Shown: one piece after another, positions 44,091 to 52,719 of the stretch
Layout of the letters: every line of letters begins with the position of its first letter
How positions within the stretch are numbered: position 1 is the first letter of the stretch
NCBI RefSeq assembly: GCF_013778305.1
Contig: NZ_JACEIC010000002.1
Location: 1,429,708-1,493,707 of the forward strand
DNA length: 64,000 nt
Direction of reading: 5' to 3'
From: Nocardioides agri
GTDB taxonomy: Bacteria; Actinomycetota; Actinomycetes; Propionibacteriales; Nocardioidaceae
Program-made: the position numbers and the translations under genes
The notes under the pieces: model-generated
What the model saw: the letters and a program-made list of their open reading frames with translations, nothing else
Told to the model about the DNA's origin: nothing
The model's database searches: none

Positions 44091-46796
44091 TCAGCGCGCG
44101 TCGACGACGGTGACCGTGCGGACGAAGGTCCGCCGGCCGACGTCCAGCCGGACCCGGAGCGTCTCCGGACCCTCCGTGACCCCGTCACGCAGCGTCGGGA
44201 TGCTCATCCGCAGCACGGTGCGTCGCGGCCGCAGCGACCCGAAGGTCGCCACACCGGTGCGCCAGAGCGCTCGGCCTGCCTCGACGACACCGATGTGGGA
44301 CGCGATCCAGTCGGGGTCGACGTCGCCCACCCGCAGGGCCGGGCGCGGGCTCCTGACCACGCTGAGCGCGACCGGGACGTCGTAGTCGGCCGGTCGGTCG
44401 AGCGCGATGGTCCAGCGGGCCGCCTCCCCCTCCACGATCTGGAGGCGCTGGGTGCGCACCCGCAGCCGCGGCCGGGGGTCGTCGTCGACCACGGTCACCT
44501 GACCGAGGTAGCTGTCGGTGACCAGGTTGCGGGTGGCCCACGCCGACACCTCGGTGATGGTCCTGCGCCGGTCCGCGCGCAGGTCGGCCTCGTGGCTCAC
44601 GGGCACGGACCCCCCGGTCTCGCCGGGGACGAGGTCGACCGTGAGACGCTCGTCGGGGCCAGGTCCCCGCCCGCTGGTGACGAAGACGACCTGGGCAGGC
44701 TCGGTGAGCGCGCCGGCGAGCCGGTACGGAAGGTGGACGACGGGGACACCCCGGTCACCCTCGGCGACGGTCACCCGGTCGAGGTCGAGGATCGGCAGCC
44801 GTCGCTCGGGCACGGGCGCGAGCGAGGCCGGCGCGGCGGACACGTCGGCGACCCACACCCGCCCGCGGTCGCTCGCCGCGACGAGGTCGACGCGGGTGAT
44901 CCGGGTCAGGTCGACGGCAGCGGCGGAGGGATCGACGACGAGCGCCTGCGCCCACAGCCTCCGGACGTCCGGCTCCCGACCCAGCGGCTCGAGCACGCCG
45001 CCGCCGACCGGCGTGAGCAGTGCCGTCCGGCCGCCGGAGTCGGCGACGCGCACCCGGAGGGCGACCGGCCGGCGCGGGTCGGCGATCGTGCGCACCTCGA
45101 GCCGCCGTCCGGTCAGGTCGAGCGGCGCCGTGAGCTGGAGCCCGCCGGCCTGCCCGGCCGCGGTCCACGCCATCTCCAGGAACTGTCGGGTCGGCGCGCG
45201 GTCGCCGGCCACGCTCCAGTGCGGGGCGCTCGCCGCACGCAGACCGCCGTACCCGCAGGCACTCGCCTGCCGAGGCTCGTCCGCGCCCCGGCACAGGCGC
45301 GTGGCCGCGCCGCCAGGCGGCGTCGCCGGCGACGCCGGCGACGGTGCGCGAACCGAGCGCCCGCCGCCGATCGCGTGGCTGAGCACCTGCGCCCGGCCCT
45401 GGGACGCGACCCGCGCCCGCGAGCCGTCCAGCAGCGGGAGCACCCGCTGGTCGCCGGCGGCGAACAGGTGCACCGCGCCGGCGACGTACGCCGCCGCGAC
45501 CGCGCGCTGCTCGCTCGACGACAGCCGGCCCGGGCTCCGGGCGCCGCACTCGCGCCGGGATGGGCCGGTCCAGTCGTCGGCAGCAGGCGCAGGGCCGGAT
45601 CCAGGAGACCAGACCGCGTTGAAGTAGTTGTGGTTGGCGCCCATGACCAGCACCGAGCTCTTGAGCGAGGTGTCGTCGTCGGTGAGGTCGCGCGCCGTGT
45701 CGGTGAACCGCTGACCCTGCAGGTCGGTGATGTCGCCGTCGCAGGACGGCAGCAGCGTCACGGTCGGCACGTACGGCGAGGTCTGCCAGCCGAAGTCGGT
45801 CGGCGCCACCAGGACCTGGCCGACCACCCGGTAGGGCGCGGTCAGCGGGATCCGGATCGAGGCCCGGGCCACGCCCTCCCCACCGCGGCTGTGGCCGACG
45901 AGCACCACCCGTCGGAGGTCGACCTGGTGGTCGGCGGCGATCGTGGCCCAGTGGTCGAGGTGGGCGATCGCGACCGTCGCACGGGCGCTCGCCCCGCCGT
46001 CACTCACCTGCTCGTCCTGGACGTTGACGCCGTTGGCGCGCACCGAGACGGTCGCGTAGCCCTGGGACGCCAGCACCTGTTGCACGTAGTCGTAGCCCAG
46101 GTGGCTGGGGACCTCCACGAACGGCGCCGGGCACGGCCACGCCGCCGTCCACGCGTCCGCGTCGCCGGGCTGGTAGCAGGCGCTGTGCCGCCCGTGCTCG
46201 AAGAGCACCAGCGGGCGCGGGCCTGTCGCGGCCTCCGGCGCGGGCTCCACGACGTGACCGACCATCTCGACCGGCCTCGCCAGCCCCGGCACGACCAGCG
46301 AGGGGAGCGTGTAGTCGCTGGTGACGACGGCGAAGGGCCCCGGGGTCGCCGGGTCGTCGTCGAGCGTCACGGTGCCCGCGAGCTCCAGCGGGGCGGCCGG
46401 CACCGCCGCCACCCGTCGCGTGGGGGCCGCATCCGTCTCGTCGAGCCGGTGGCCGGAGAGGACGACGTCCAGGTCGTCACCGTCCGGGGCGACGGGCGCG
46501 GTGACCGTCGCGCGCACCGTGGGACCGGCCACCGCGGTGACCCCGACCAGCACCGAGCCGGGCCCGACGACCCGCGGCCGGTCGTCGGTCATCGGCAGCG
46601 GGACCGGTGAGGTCCACGCCACGGCGTACCGCCCGGAGCCGAGCGACTGGACCTGCCAGGTGCCCCGCCCCTCGGTGTCGGCGCGAGCCGGGGCGCGGTG
46701 CGGGGCGGCGATCCCGTCGGCCGCACCGGCGGCCAGCACGGTCGCCGCGAGCATGAGCGCGACCGCGACCGCCGTACGCCGAGCCGGACGGGTCAT
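44091..46796 (-). CDS. Secreted alpha/beta hydrolase with Calx-beta-like repeats
   Basis: The 901-residue protein begins with a cleavable signal (RRTAVAVALMLAATVLAAGAADG). A beta-rich domain of about 150 residues follows, then an alpha/beta hydrolase core. The core has LVLFEHGRHSACY (about 196-208), the nucleophile elbow GHSRGG with Ser303, and MGANHNYFN, which may supply the catalytic His. The C-terminal half contains repeats like Calx-beta domains (VTVAEGDRGVPVVHLPYRL and LQIVEGEAARWTIALDRPADY). It probably acts outside the cell on an ester or polymer. ATG 46796 is used; ATG 46808 is equally possible. It is divergent from serA. Confidence 0.78.
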   Translation of the reverse strand: MTRPARRTAVAVALMLAATVLAAGAADGIAAPHRAPARADTEGRGTWQVQSLGSGRYAVAWTSPVPLPMTDDRPRVVGPGSVLVGVTAVAGPTVRATVTAPVAPDGDDLDVVLSGHRLDETDAAPTRRVAAVPAAPLELAGTVTLDDDPATPGPFAVVTSDYTLPSLVVPGLARPVEMVGHVVEPAPEAATGPRPLVLFEHGRHSACYQPGDADAWTAAWPCPAPFVEVPSHLGYDYVQQVLASQGYATVSVRANGVNVQDEQVSDGGASARATVAIAHLDHWATIAADHQVDLRRVVLVGHSRGGEGVARASIRIPLTAPYRVVGQVLVAPTDFGWQTSPYVPTVTLLPSCDGDITDLQGQRFTDTARDLTDDDTSLKSSVLVMGANHNYFNAVWSPGSGPAPAADDWTGPSRRECGARSPGRLSSSEQRAVAAAYVAGAVHLFAAGDQRVLPLLDGSRARVASQGRAQVLSHAIGGGRSVRAPSPASPATPPGGAATRLCRGADEPRQASACGYGGLRAASAPHWSVAGDRAPTRQFLEMAWTAAGQAGGLQLTAPLDLTGRRLEVRTIADPRRPVALRVRVADSGGRTALLTPVGGGVLEPLGREPDVRRLWAQALVVDPSAAAVDLTRITRVDLVAASDRGRVWVADVSAAPASLAPVPERRLPILDLDRVTVAEGDRGVPVVHLPYRLAGALTEPAQVVFVTSGRGPGPDERLTVDLVPGETGGSVPVSHEADLRADRRRTITEVSAWATRNLVTDSYLGQVTVVDDDPRPRLRVRTQRLQIVEGEAARWTIALDRPADYDVPVALSVVRSPRPALRVGDVDPDWIASHIGVVEAGRALWRTGVATFGSLRPRRTVLRMSIPTLRDGVTEGPETLRVRLDVGRRTFVRTVTVVDAR

Positions 46797-46893
46797 GCGG
46801 CTGATCATGCCGGTCGCACACGAACGGCGGGCGGCTATCAGCATTCTGGACCGCCGCCGGGTGGCGCGGTCGCGGCGCCTAGGCTGGACGACC

Positions 46894-48093
46894 GTGAAGG
46901 TGCTGCTGCTCGAGAACATCCATCCGGTCGCCGTCGAGATCCTCCAGGCTCGCGGCTTCGAGGTCGAGCTGCGCACCAGCTCGCTGTCCGAGGAGGAGCT
47001 GCTGGAGGCGCTTCCGGGCGTGCACCTGCTGGGCATCCGCTCCAACACCCACATCACCTCGGCCGTCCTCGACAAGGCGCCGGACCTGCTCGCGGTCGGC
47101 TGCTTCTGCATCGGCACCAACCAGGTCGACCTGGCGGCCGCCGCCGAGCGCGGCATCGCGGTGTTCAACGCGCCGTACTCCAACACGCGCAGTGTCGTGG
47201 AGCTCGTGATCGGCGAGATCATCGTGCTGGCCCGCCGGCTGGCCGAGAAGACCGAGAAGATGCACGCCGGCGTCTGGGACAAGTCCGCCAAGGGCAGCCA
47301 CGAGATCCGCGGCCGGACCCTCGGCATCGTCGGCTACGGCAACATCGGGACCCAGCTCTCGAACCTCGCCGAGTCGATGGGCCTGCGGGTGATCTTCTTC
47401 GACACCGCCGACCGCCTCGCCCACGGCAACGCCCGTCGCGTGAAGACCCTCGACGACCTGCTGGCCGCGGCCGACGTCGTGAGCATCCACGTCGACGGGA
47501 GGCCGGGCAACGCCGGGATGTTCGGCGCGGAGCAGTTCGCGAAGATGAAGCCGCGCAGCCTCTTCATCAACGCCTCGCGCGGCATGGTCGTCGACGACGT
47601 CGCGCTCCGGGAGAACATCCTCTCCGGCCACATCGCCGGCGCCGCGCTCGACGTGTTCCCCGTCGAGCCGAAGGCGCAGGGCGACGCCTTCGAGTCGGTG
47701 CTGCGCGGGCTCGACAACGTCATCCTCACCCCGCACGTCGGCGGCTCGACGCAGGAGGCGCAGGAGGAGATCGGGTACTTCGTCGCGGGCAAGCTCGCCG
47801 GCTTCGCGCTCGAGGGACGCACCGAGCTCTCGGTCAACCTGCCGGCCGTGCAGGCTCCGCAGCTGCACGCCGGCCACCGGCTCGGCTTCCTGCACGTGAA
47901 CATCCCCGGCGTCCTCGCCGACGTGAACCGGATCCTGGCCGAGGGCGGCGACAACATCACCGCGCAGTACCTCTCCACAAGGGGCGAACAGGGGTACGTC
48001 GTCACCGACACGCTCGACCCGCTGCCCGAGGCGGCGCTGGCCAAGCTGGCCGAGTCCGACTACACGATCTGGCTGCGCACCTGGGACGCCTGA
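46894..48093 (+). CDS. serA: D-3-phosphoglycerate dehydrogenase
   Basis: SerA oxidises 3-phosphoglycerate to phosphohydroxypyruvate, the first step of serine synthesis. The 399-residue protein has YSNTRSVVELVIGEII, the NAD motif TLGIVGYGNIGTQLS, catalytic region FINASRGMVVDD, ALDVFPVEPK, and His in LTPHVGGSTQEAQ. A C-terminal ACT domain (HVNIPGVLADVNRILAEGGDNIT) indicates serine feedback. Its length matches the shorter E. coli type, not the approximately 530-residue mycobacterial type. GTG 46894 lies 8 nt after a -10 TAGGCT (46880-46885). Confidence 0.92.
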   Translation: MKVLLLENIHPVAVEILQARGFEVELRTSSLSEEELLEALPGVHLLGIRSNTHITSAVLDKAPDLLAVGCFCIGTNQVDLAAAAERGIAVFNAPYSNTRSVVELVIGEIIVLARRLAEKTEKMHAGVWDKSAKGSHEIRGRTLGIVGYGNIGTQLSNLAESMGLRVIFFDTADRLAHGNARRVKTLDDLLAAADVVSIHVDGRPGNAGMFGAEQFAKMKPRSLFINASRGMVVDDVALRENILSGHIAGAALDVFPVEPKAQGDAFESVLRGLDNVILTPHVGGSTQEAQEEIGYFVAGKLAGFALEGRTELSVNLPAVQAPQLHAGHRLGFLHVNIPGVLADVNRILAEGGDNITAQYLSTRGEQGYVVTDTLDPLPEAALAKLAESDYTIWLRTWDA

Positions 48094-48143
48094 GGGCGCC
48101 TGACGTTGGGGTGACGCTCAGCCTTCGCAATTACGATGGGGGC

Positions 48144-49388
48144 ATGCTCCCCCCGACCCGCTCTCGTGCTGCCCTGCTCGCGGTCGTCACGCTCCTGGCC
48201 GGGTTGCTGGTCGTCGTCGCACCGACCGGCGCGGCGAGCGCCGTGGCACCCACGACCGGCACGGTCACCGGCGTGATCAACTTCCCGGCGAAGCGGACGC
48301 AGGTCGAGGTCCTCTGGTTCACCTCGGGCTGGCAGTTCATCGGGCGCAAGAACGCCGGCGCGGGCTCGTACGCGATCACCAACCTGCCTCCGGGCCGCTA
48401 CTGGCTGCAGTTCGTCGACCAGCGCGAGTCCTATGACATCGGCAAGTACGCCGCGACCGACGTCCAGGTGAGCGTCCGGGCGGGCGACACGACGATCCGC
48501 AACGTCACGATGCAGCGCGGCGGCTACATCACGGGCACCGTCCGGACCGGCGACGGTCGGCCGGCCGCGAAGGCCACCGTCACGGCGGCGAACCGGCAGG
48601 GCCGGTCGTTCTCGACGACCGCGAACAGCAAGGGCCAGTTCGCGATCGGCGGCCTGCCGCAGTCGCGGTACTCGGTGTTCACGTGGGACCGGCGCAAGCG
48701 CTGGGTCGCGAAGAGCACCTGGGCCGGCGCGATCAGGCCGCGACAGGGCAAGGACGTGCGGATCCGCCTCGACAAGCGCGCCGGCGCCATGCGTGTGCTT
48801 CTCCTCTCGCCCGAGGGCTCGCTGACCGCGCGAACCCAGGTCACCGTCACCAACCGCACGACCGGGCAGTGGTGGACCGCCACCGCACGCTCGGGCAGCG
48901 CGGTCTTCCAGGGTCTCTACCCCGGCCGCTACACCCTGGACTTCCCGGGCGCCGGAGTCTGGCTGCGGGCCACCGGCAAGCCGGTCCAGCGGGCGACCGT
49001 GCGACCCGGACGGACCGTGATCGGCAAGGTGAAGGTCACCCAGCGGGGCGGCTGGATCACCGGCCAGGCGGTGGACGCCCACGCGCCGGCGTACCCGCTC
49101 GCCAAGGCGCAGGTGCAGCTCTACGACGCCTATGGCACCAAGGTCGACGAGACGACCACGGCCACCGACGGCACGTTCCTCCTCGACGGGCAGCTCTACA
49201 CGCAGACCGGGATGACGGTCGTCGTCAACCCGAACCCGAACGCCGGTGGCTGGACCCAGACGACGGGCTACTGCCAGTTCCAGTCGCTGCAGCTCCCCGG
49301 GATCCCGGTGACCCAGGGATCGGCGACCGCACTCGGGGCGGTCAGCGTCCAGCAGACCGCCGACTCCCCCTGCCTCAAGGTCAGCTGA
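48144..49388 (+). CDS. Secreted carboxypeptidase-regulatory-like repeat protein
   Basis: The 414-residue protein has a signal peptide (LLAVVTLLAGLLVVVAPTGAASA) and a tandem series of beta-sandwich repeats. TGTVTGVINFPAKR, GGYITGTVRTGDGRPAAKATVTAAN and GGWITGQAVDAHAPAYPLAKAQV each begin a repeat, and GLPQSRYSVF and LYPGRYTLDF end them. The repeats match carboxypeptidase regulatory-like (SpaA/CnaB-related) domains. There is no sortase signal, so the protein is probably released or cell-wall associated. ATG 48144 is 6 nt after a -10 TACGAT (48132-48137). Confidence 0.78.
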   Translation: MLPPTRSRAALLAVVTLLAGLLVVVAPTGAASAVAPTTGTVTGVINFPAKRTQVEVLWFTSGWQFIGRKNAGAGSYAITNLPPGRYWLQFVDQRESYDIGKYAATDVQVSVRAGDTTIRNVTMQRGGYITGTVRTGDGRPAAKATVTAANRQGRSFSTTANSKGQFAIGGLPQSRYSVFTWDRRKRWVAKSTWAGAIRPRQGKDVRIRLDKRAGAMRVLLLSPEGSLTARTQVTVTNRTTGQWWTATARSGSAVFQGLYPGRYTLDFPGAGVWLRATGKPVQRATVRPGRTVIGKVKVTQRGGWITGQAVDAHAPAYPLAKAQVQLYDAYGTKVDETTTATDGTFLLDGQLYTQTGMTVVVNPNPNAGGWTQTTGYCQFQSLQLPGIPVTQGSATALGAVSVQQTADSPCLKVS

Positions 49389-49755
49389 CGACGAGGTCGC
49401 CCTCGCCCCAGAACGCCCGCATGGCGGTGACCCGGCCGTCGTCGTCGAAGACCATGTGGTCGATCGGCGAGAGCGTGAAGGCCGCGCCGTCGGCGCGGGT
49501 GACGATCTCGAAGTGGAACACCGCCTCGCCGCCGGCGATCCGCAGCGACAGCAGCCGGGTCTCCTGCTCCATCGACTCCAGCGGCGCGTAGAACTCGCCG
49601 ATCGCGGCGTGCCCGCGGCGCACGTCGGTGCCGACCGGGTCCTCGACGGTCGCGTCCTCGGCGTACAGCGCGACGATCTCGTCGGCGGTGCCGGTGCCGA
49701 CGAGGCGGACGTAGTCGTCGACCACCGCACGGATGCGGTCGGGGCTGGCGGCCAT
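49381..49755 (-). CDS. ksi: Steroid delta-5-3-ketoisomerase
   Basis: The 124-residue protein closely follows bacterial ketosteroid isomerase, which moves a steroid C5-C6 double bond into conjugation. The match spans Tyr15 (DYVRLV), Asp39 in ATVEDPVGT and Asp99 in SPIDHM, the three catalytic residues (Tyr14, Asp38, Asp99 in Comamonas). FYAPLE and MRAFWGEGDL also align. It is therefore unlikely to be a generic SnoaL-like protein. A KstR-like box precedes it (49779-49792). SD GGAGGA lies 6 nt before ATG 49755. The 3' end overlaps the convergent repeat-protein gene by 8 nt. Confidence 0.88.
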   Translation of the reverse strand: MAASPDRIRAVVDDYVRLVGTGTADEIVALYAEDATVEDPVGTDVRRGHAAIGEFYAPLESMEQETRLLSLRIAGGEAVFHFEIVTRADGAAFTLSPIDHMVFDDDGRVTAMRAFWGEGDLVVS

Positions 49756-49778
49756 GCGGTCCTCCGGGGATTCGAAAC

Positions 49779-49792
49779 TAGAACACGTTCCT
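49779..49792. promoter_or_regulatory. KstR-like operator upstream of ketosteroid isomerase
   Basis: TAGAACACGTTCCT fits the KstR steroid-regulon motif TnnAACnnGTTnnA at all fixed positions but the last. On the minus strand it overlaps the start of a -10 TAGTTT (plus 49775-49780). Binding there should repress ksi in the absence of steroid CoA intermediates. Confidence 0.68.
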
Positions 49793-49835
49793 CTTCTGGC
49801 CGTAACCGTAGCGCACCGGCCGCGCAAGGGCTTCA

Positions 49836-50456
49836 ATGTCCGCCGTGGACCTCCTCGCGGCCTGGCCGCTGCCGGGCGACCGGGCGCTGGGTGCGCAGCT
49901 GGTCGCGTCGTACGCCCATCCCGAGCGTCGCTACCACGACGGTCGCCACCTCGAGGAGGTGCTCGACCGCATCCACGAGCTGGCACTGGCCGGCGAGGAG
50001 TTCGACAAGCTCGCCGTGCTGCTGGCGGCGTGGTTCCACGACAGCGTCTACGACGCGCAGCCGGACGCCGAGAAGCGGTCGGCGGCGTGGGCGGCCGAGG
50101 CGCTGCCGACGCTGGTCGACCCGGGCCTGGTGGACGAGGTCGTGCGGCTGGTGCTGGTGACCGAGCACCACCGGCCCGCGCCCGACGACCGCAACGGCTG
50201 CGCGCTCTCCGACGCCGACCTGGCGATCCTCGCCTCCGACCCCGAGAGGTACGCCGAGTACGCCGCCTCGGTCCGCGAGGAGTGGGCGCACGTCGCCGAC
50301 GCCGACTTCGCCGCCGGCCGGTCGGCGATCCTGCGCGAGCTGCTCGCCGCGCCGTACCTCTTCCAGACCGCCCACGCCCGCGCGTCCTGGGAGGCTCCCG
50401 CCCGCGCCAACGTCGAGGGGGAGCTGGTCGCCCTGGAGGCCCTGGCGTCGCGATAG
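49836..50456 (+). CDS. HD-domain-like metal-dependent hydrolase
   Basis: The 206-residue protein has His/Asp signatures of HD-like phosphohydrolases: ERRYHDGRHLEEVLDRIHEL, LLAAWFHDSVYDAQPDAEKRSA, and LVLVTEHHRPAPDDRNGCALSDADLAIL. The HD pair is in WFHDSVYD. This subgroup occurs widely in bacteria without a known substrate. ATG 49836 is preferred over GTG 49845. The C-terminal SR and stop lie in the left arm of a long inverted repeat that should end transcription. Confidence 0.78.
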   Translation: MSAVDLLAAWPLPGDRALGAQLVASYAHPERRYHDGRHLEEVLDRIHELALAGEEFDKLAVLLAAWFHDSVYDAQPDAEKRSAAWAAEALPTLVDPGLVDEVVRLVLVTEHHRPAPDDRNGCALSDADLAILASDPERYAEYAASVREEWAHVADADFAAGRSAILRELLAAPYLFQTAHARASWEAPARANVEGELVALEALASR

Positions 50457-50516
50457 CCAGCGACGTTCTGGTCGTTCCCGGAGGCTGGGAACAGCCACAA
50501 CGTCGCTGGCTATCGC
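50450..50516. terminator. 67-nt inverted repeat spanning both convergent stop codons
   Basis: An 18-bp perfect inverted repeat (50450-50467 with 50499-50516) has a further 6-bp stem inside (50474-50479 with 50487-50492). The plus-strand stop lies in the left arm and the minus-strand stop in the right arm. It is a probable bidirectional terminator. The long perfect arms recall a mobile palindromic repeat inserted at this junction. Confidence 0.72.
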
Positions 50517-50776
50517 GGTGGCGACCCCTTGCGGCGACGGAGGCCGGCAGCGATCAGGCGGGCGACGAGCTCGCGGGAGGTGACGGGGACGGCACCGGCG
50601 GCGACGACCGCGTCGTACCACTCGGCGGGCACGTCGTAGTGGTCGCGGTCGAAGCCGCGGGCGGGGACGCCCACCTCGGCCGCGAAGACGTGCAGCTCGT
50701 CGTAGGACACGTCGCTGGCGAGGTGCGACCACAGGCGACCGTGGCCGGGGGCGTTCGGCGGGTCGATGAGGATCAT
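50510..50776 (-). CDS. DUF4031 domain protein
   Basis: The 88-residue protein matches DUF4031: MILIDPPNAPGHGRLWSHLASDVSYDELHVFAAEVGVPARGFDRDHYDVPAEWYD is cut here into its conserved parts MILIDPP, WSHLASDVSYDELH and GFDRDHYDVP. ATG 50776 is used because the family starts just before the ILIDPP motif; an open frame extends 14 codons upstream into unrelated sequence. It follows cutC by 7 nt on the same strand, so they likely share a transcript. The function is unknown. Confidence 0.82.
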   Translation of the reverse strand: MILIDPPNAPGHGRLWSHLASDVSYDELHVFAAEVGVPARGFDRDHYDVPAEWYDAVVAAGAVPVTSRELVARLIAAGLRRRKGSPPR

Positions 50777-50783
50777 GGCCGCC

Positions 50784-51494
50784 TCATCCGGCGGAGCGGG
50801 CGTTCCGTTCGACGGCATGGTCGAGCAGCAGGCGCCAGGAGCGCACGTGGCCGGCGTCGACGTAGGCCTTGGCCGAGCCGCCCGGCCGCGCCTGGAGGTC
50901 GAGGTGGAGCTGCCGGACGCCGGCGCGCACGAACCACGGGACCTGCTCGGCGACCAGCCCGCCGCCGGCCACCAGCGTGCGCGCGACCACCGGGTCGCTC
51001 GAGGCCAGGGCGAGCAGCTCGTCGTACCCCGCGGCGAGGCCGCGCGGCGACCCCGCGGCGCGTACGCCGACCAGACCGGGCAGACCGGCGAGGCGGCGCC
51101 ACGAGCGCCGCAGGTCGAGGGTGTCGTCGATCGCCCGGCCGAAGGTCCACGGGACGTGCGGCAGCTGGGCGGAGAGGTAGCCGCAGGTGTCGGCGTCGAC
51201 CTCGAGGTCGGCGTCGAGGAAGCCGAACGAGATGCCCGCGGCGCCGCTGCCGAGGTAGTCCTCGGCGAGCCCGACCAGCCGCGTCATCTCACCGCCCGTG
51301 GTGCTCCAGGTGTTGTTGAGCCGCAGCACGACGTGCACCTCGGCGGCGGACTCGCGGCACACCGCGGAGACGACCGACGGCTCCGGCGAGAGCCCGTCGG
51401 GTGTCGAGAGCAGCAGCCGGTCGGCTCCGCCCTCCACCGCGCCGGACACGTCGCGCGGGCCGAGGACGGCGACCTCGAGGAGGACCTGGCCCAT
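50784..51494 (-). CDS. cutC: CutC family TIM-barrel protein
   Basis: The 236-residue protein resembles CutC: LLEVAVLGPRDVSGAVEGGADRLLL at the start, a middle strand AAGISFGFLDAD, TFGRAIDDTLDL, and LVAGGGLVAEQVPWFVRAGVRQLHLDLQ near the end. CutC was named for copper homeostasis, but that role is disputed, and I infer none here. ATG 51494 lies 6 nt from a -10 TACGAT (plus 51501-51506). The DUF4031 gene follows. Confidence 0.8.
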   Translation of the reverse strand: MGQVLLEVAVLGPRDVSGAVEGGADRLLLSTPDGLSPEPSVVSAVCRESAAEVHVVLRLNNTWSTTGGEMTRLVGLAEDYLGSGAAGISFGFLDADLEVDADTCGYLSAQLPHVPWTFGRAIDDTLDLRRSWRRLAGLPGLVGVRAAGSPRGLAAGYDELLALASSDPVVARTLVAGGGLVAEQVPWFVRAGVRQLHLDLQARPGGSAKAYVDAGHVRSWRLLLDHAVERNARSAG

Positions 51495-51578
51495 GAGTCC
51501 ATCGTAGGAGCGCGGGCACGCGGTGCGCGGGAGCCGCGCTGACGCCGTCCGCTTTCGGGTGCCAGGCATGATGGAGAG

Positions 51579-51923
51579 ATGGACGACGCGCTGCTGTTCG
51601 ATGCGCGAGCCCGGGTCCTGGCCGACCTGGCCGCGCGCGACCACGCGACGGCGGTGGCCGTCTCCGCGCTCGAGGACGCGGTCGCCCAGCGCGCGTGGTG
51701 GGCCGACCAGTGGCCGGAGGGCGCGCAGTACGTCGCCGGGCTGGTCGCCCAGGACGTCCAGGACGCGCTCCTGGAGCGGGTCGGCCGCTGGCCGGTCTGC
51801 GTGGACTGCGGCGCCGACGCGGCCCAGCACCTGCTCTACATCCAGCCCGACCTCGGCGGGCCCGACCCCGTCTGGGTGTGCGAGGAGAGCGGCGACGTGG
51901 TGGCGCCGCTCGGTGGGCTCTAG
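51579..51923 (+). CDS. Small protein with a Cys pair, unknown function
   Basis: The 114-residue protein is acidic and mostly helical in its first half (DARARVLADLAARDHATAVAVSALEDAVAQRA). The second half contains PVCVDCGADAAQHL (CxxC) and a later single Cys in WVCEESGD, so zinc binding is possible but incomplete. ATG 51579 follows GGAGAG. I do not recognise the family. It converges with the GntR gene, 4 nt apart. Confidence 0.65.
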   Translation: MDDALLFDARARVLADLAARDHATAVAVSALEDAVAQRAWWADQWPEGAQYVAGLVAQDVQDALLERVGRWPVCVDCGADAAQHLLYIQPDLGGPDPVWVCEESGDVVAPLGGL

Positions 51924-51927
51924 GGCC

Positions 51928-52647
51928 TCAGTCCTCGGCGCCGACCTGGAGCCACATCGTGTAGCGGTCGGCGCGGTAGACACTGCGGGACACCTCGACG
52001 ACCTTGTCGCCGGCGAACGCGCGGCGCGAGTGTCGGAGGACCGGCGCGCCCGCGGGGATCTCGAGGTGCTCGCCCTCCTCCGCGGCGGCGACGTCGGCGT
52101 TGATCGAGTCCTCGGCCCACGTCGGCCGCAGGCCGCGCGCGTCGAGCGCGTCGTAGAGGCTGGTCGGCATCCCGGACTGCAGGAACCCGGGGATCAGGAT
52201 CTCGTTGAGGTAGGCGTCCTCGATGCACATCGCGTGGCCGTCCGCGCGCCGCAGCCGGCGCCAGTGGATGACGGCGTCGCCCTCGCTGACGCTGAGCGCG
52301 CGCGCCACGCCGGGACCGGCCTGCTCGCGCCGCGCCAGCAGCGTCTGCGACTCGGCCAGGAGGCCGCGTCGGGTCATCTCCTCGGTGTAGCTGCTCAGCC
52401 GGCTCGTCATCCGGCGAGGGCGGGCCACGAAGGTGCCGCGTCCGGGGATCCGTTCCAGGAGGCCCTCGACGACGAGGGCGTCCATCGCCTGCCTCACCGT
52501 CATGCGGGCGACCCCGAACCGGTGCACGAGCTCGCGCTCGGACGGTGCAGGTGAGCCGGGTGCCGCTCCCGCGACGAGCGTGCGCACGTACTCACGCACC
52601 TGGACGTGCTTGAGCGCCCGCCCCTCCGTCATCAGCAACTCGTCCAC
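51928..52647 (-). CDS. GntR/HutC (DasR-like) regulator
   Basis: The 239-residue protein has the GntR winged helix (PSERELVHRFGVARMTVRQAMDALVVEGLLERIPGRGTFVARPR) and a UTRA effector domain. LSSYTEEMTRRGL and VEVSRSVYRADRYTMWLQV match DasR/NagR proteins, which bind aminosugar phosphates. GTG 52647 is 6 nt from a -10 TACAGT (plus 52654-52659). A dre-like site lies at 10306-10321, before the glucoside transporter. No aminosugar genes lie next to the regulator itself. Confidence 0.82.
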   Translation of the reverse strand: MDELLMTEGRALKHVQVREYVRTLVAGAAPGSPAPSERELVHRFGVARMTVRQAMDALVVEGLLERIPGRGTFVARPRRMTSRLSSYTEEMTRRGLLAESQTLLARREQAGPGVARALSVSEGDAVIHWRRLRRADGHAMCIEDAYLNEILIPGFLQSGMPTSLYDALDARGLRPTWAEDSINADVAAAEEGEHLEIPAGAPVLRHSRRAFAGDKVVEVSRSVYRADRYTMWLQVGAED

Positions 52648-52719
52648 AGCTGAACTGTAGGGCTCCGGACCGCCCGCGTCCCGAGTTCTCGACTTCCCGC
52701 CTGACCAGCGGAAACGGAC

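Noticed and set aside
44091-47327. A 1078-codon version of the secreted hydrolase, extending into serA
   Set aside because: The extra N-terminus is antisense to serA and would bury the signal peptide that starts at about 46796.
49770-49800. GAACACGTTC upstream of ksi read as a LexA box
   Set aside because: The spacer between GAAC and GTTC is 2 nt, not 4, so it does not fit SOS boxes; it fits KstR.
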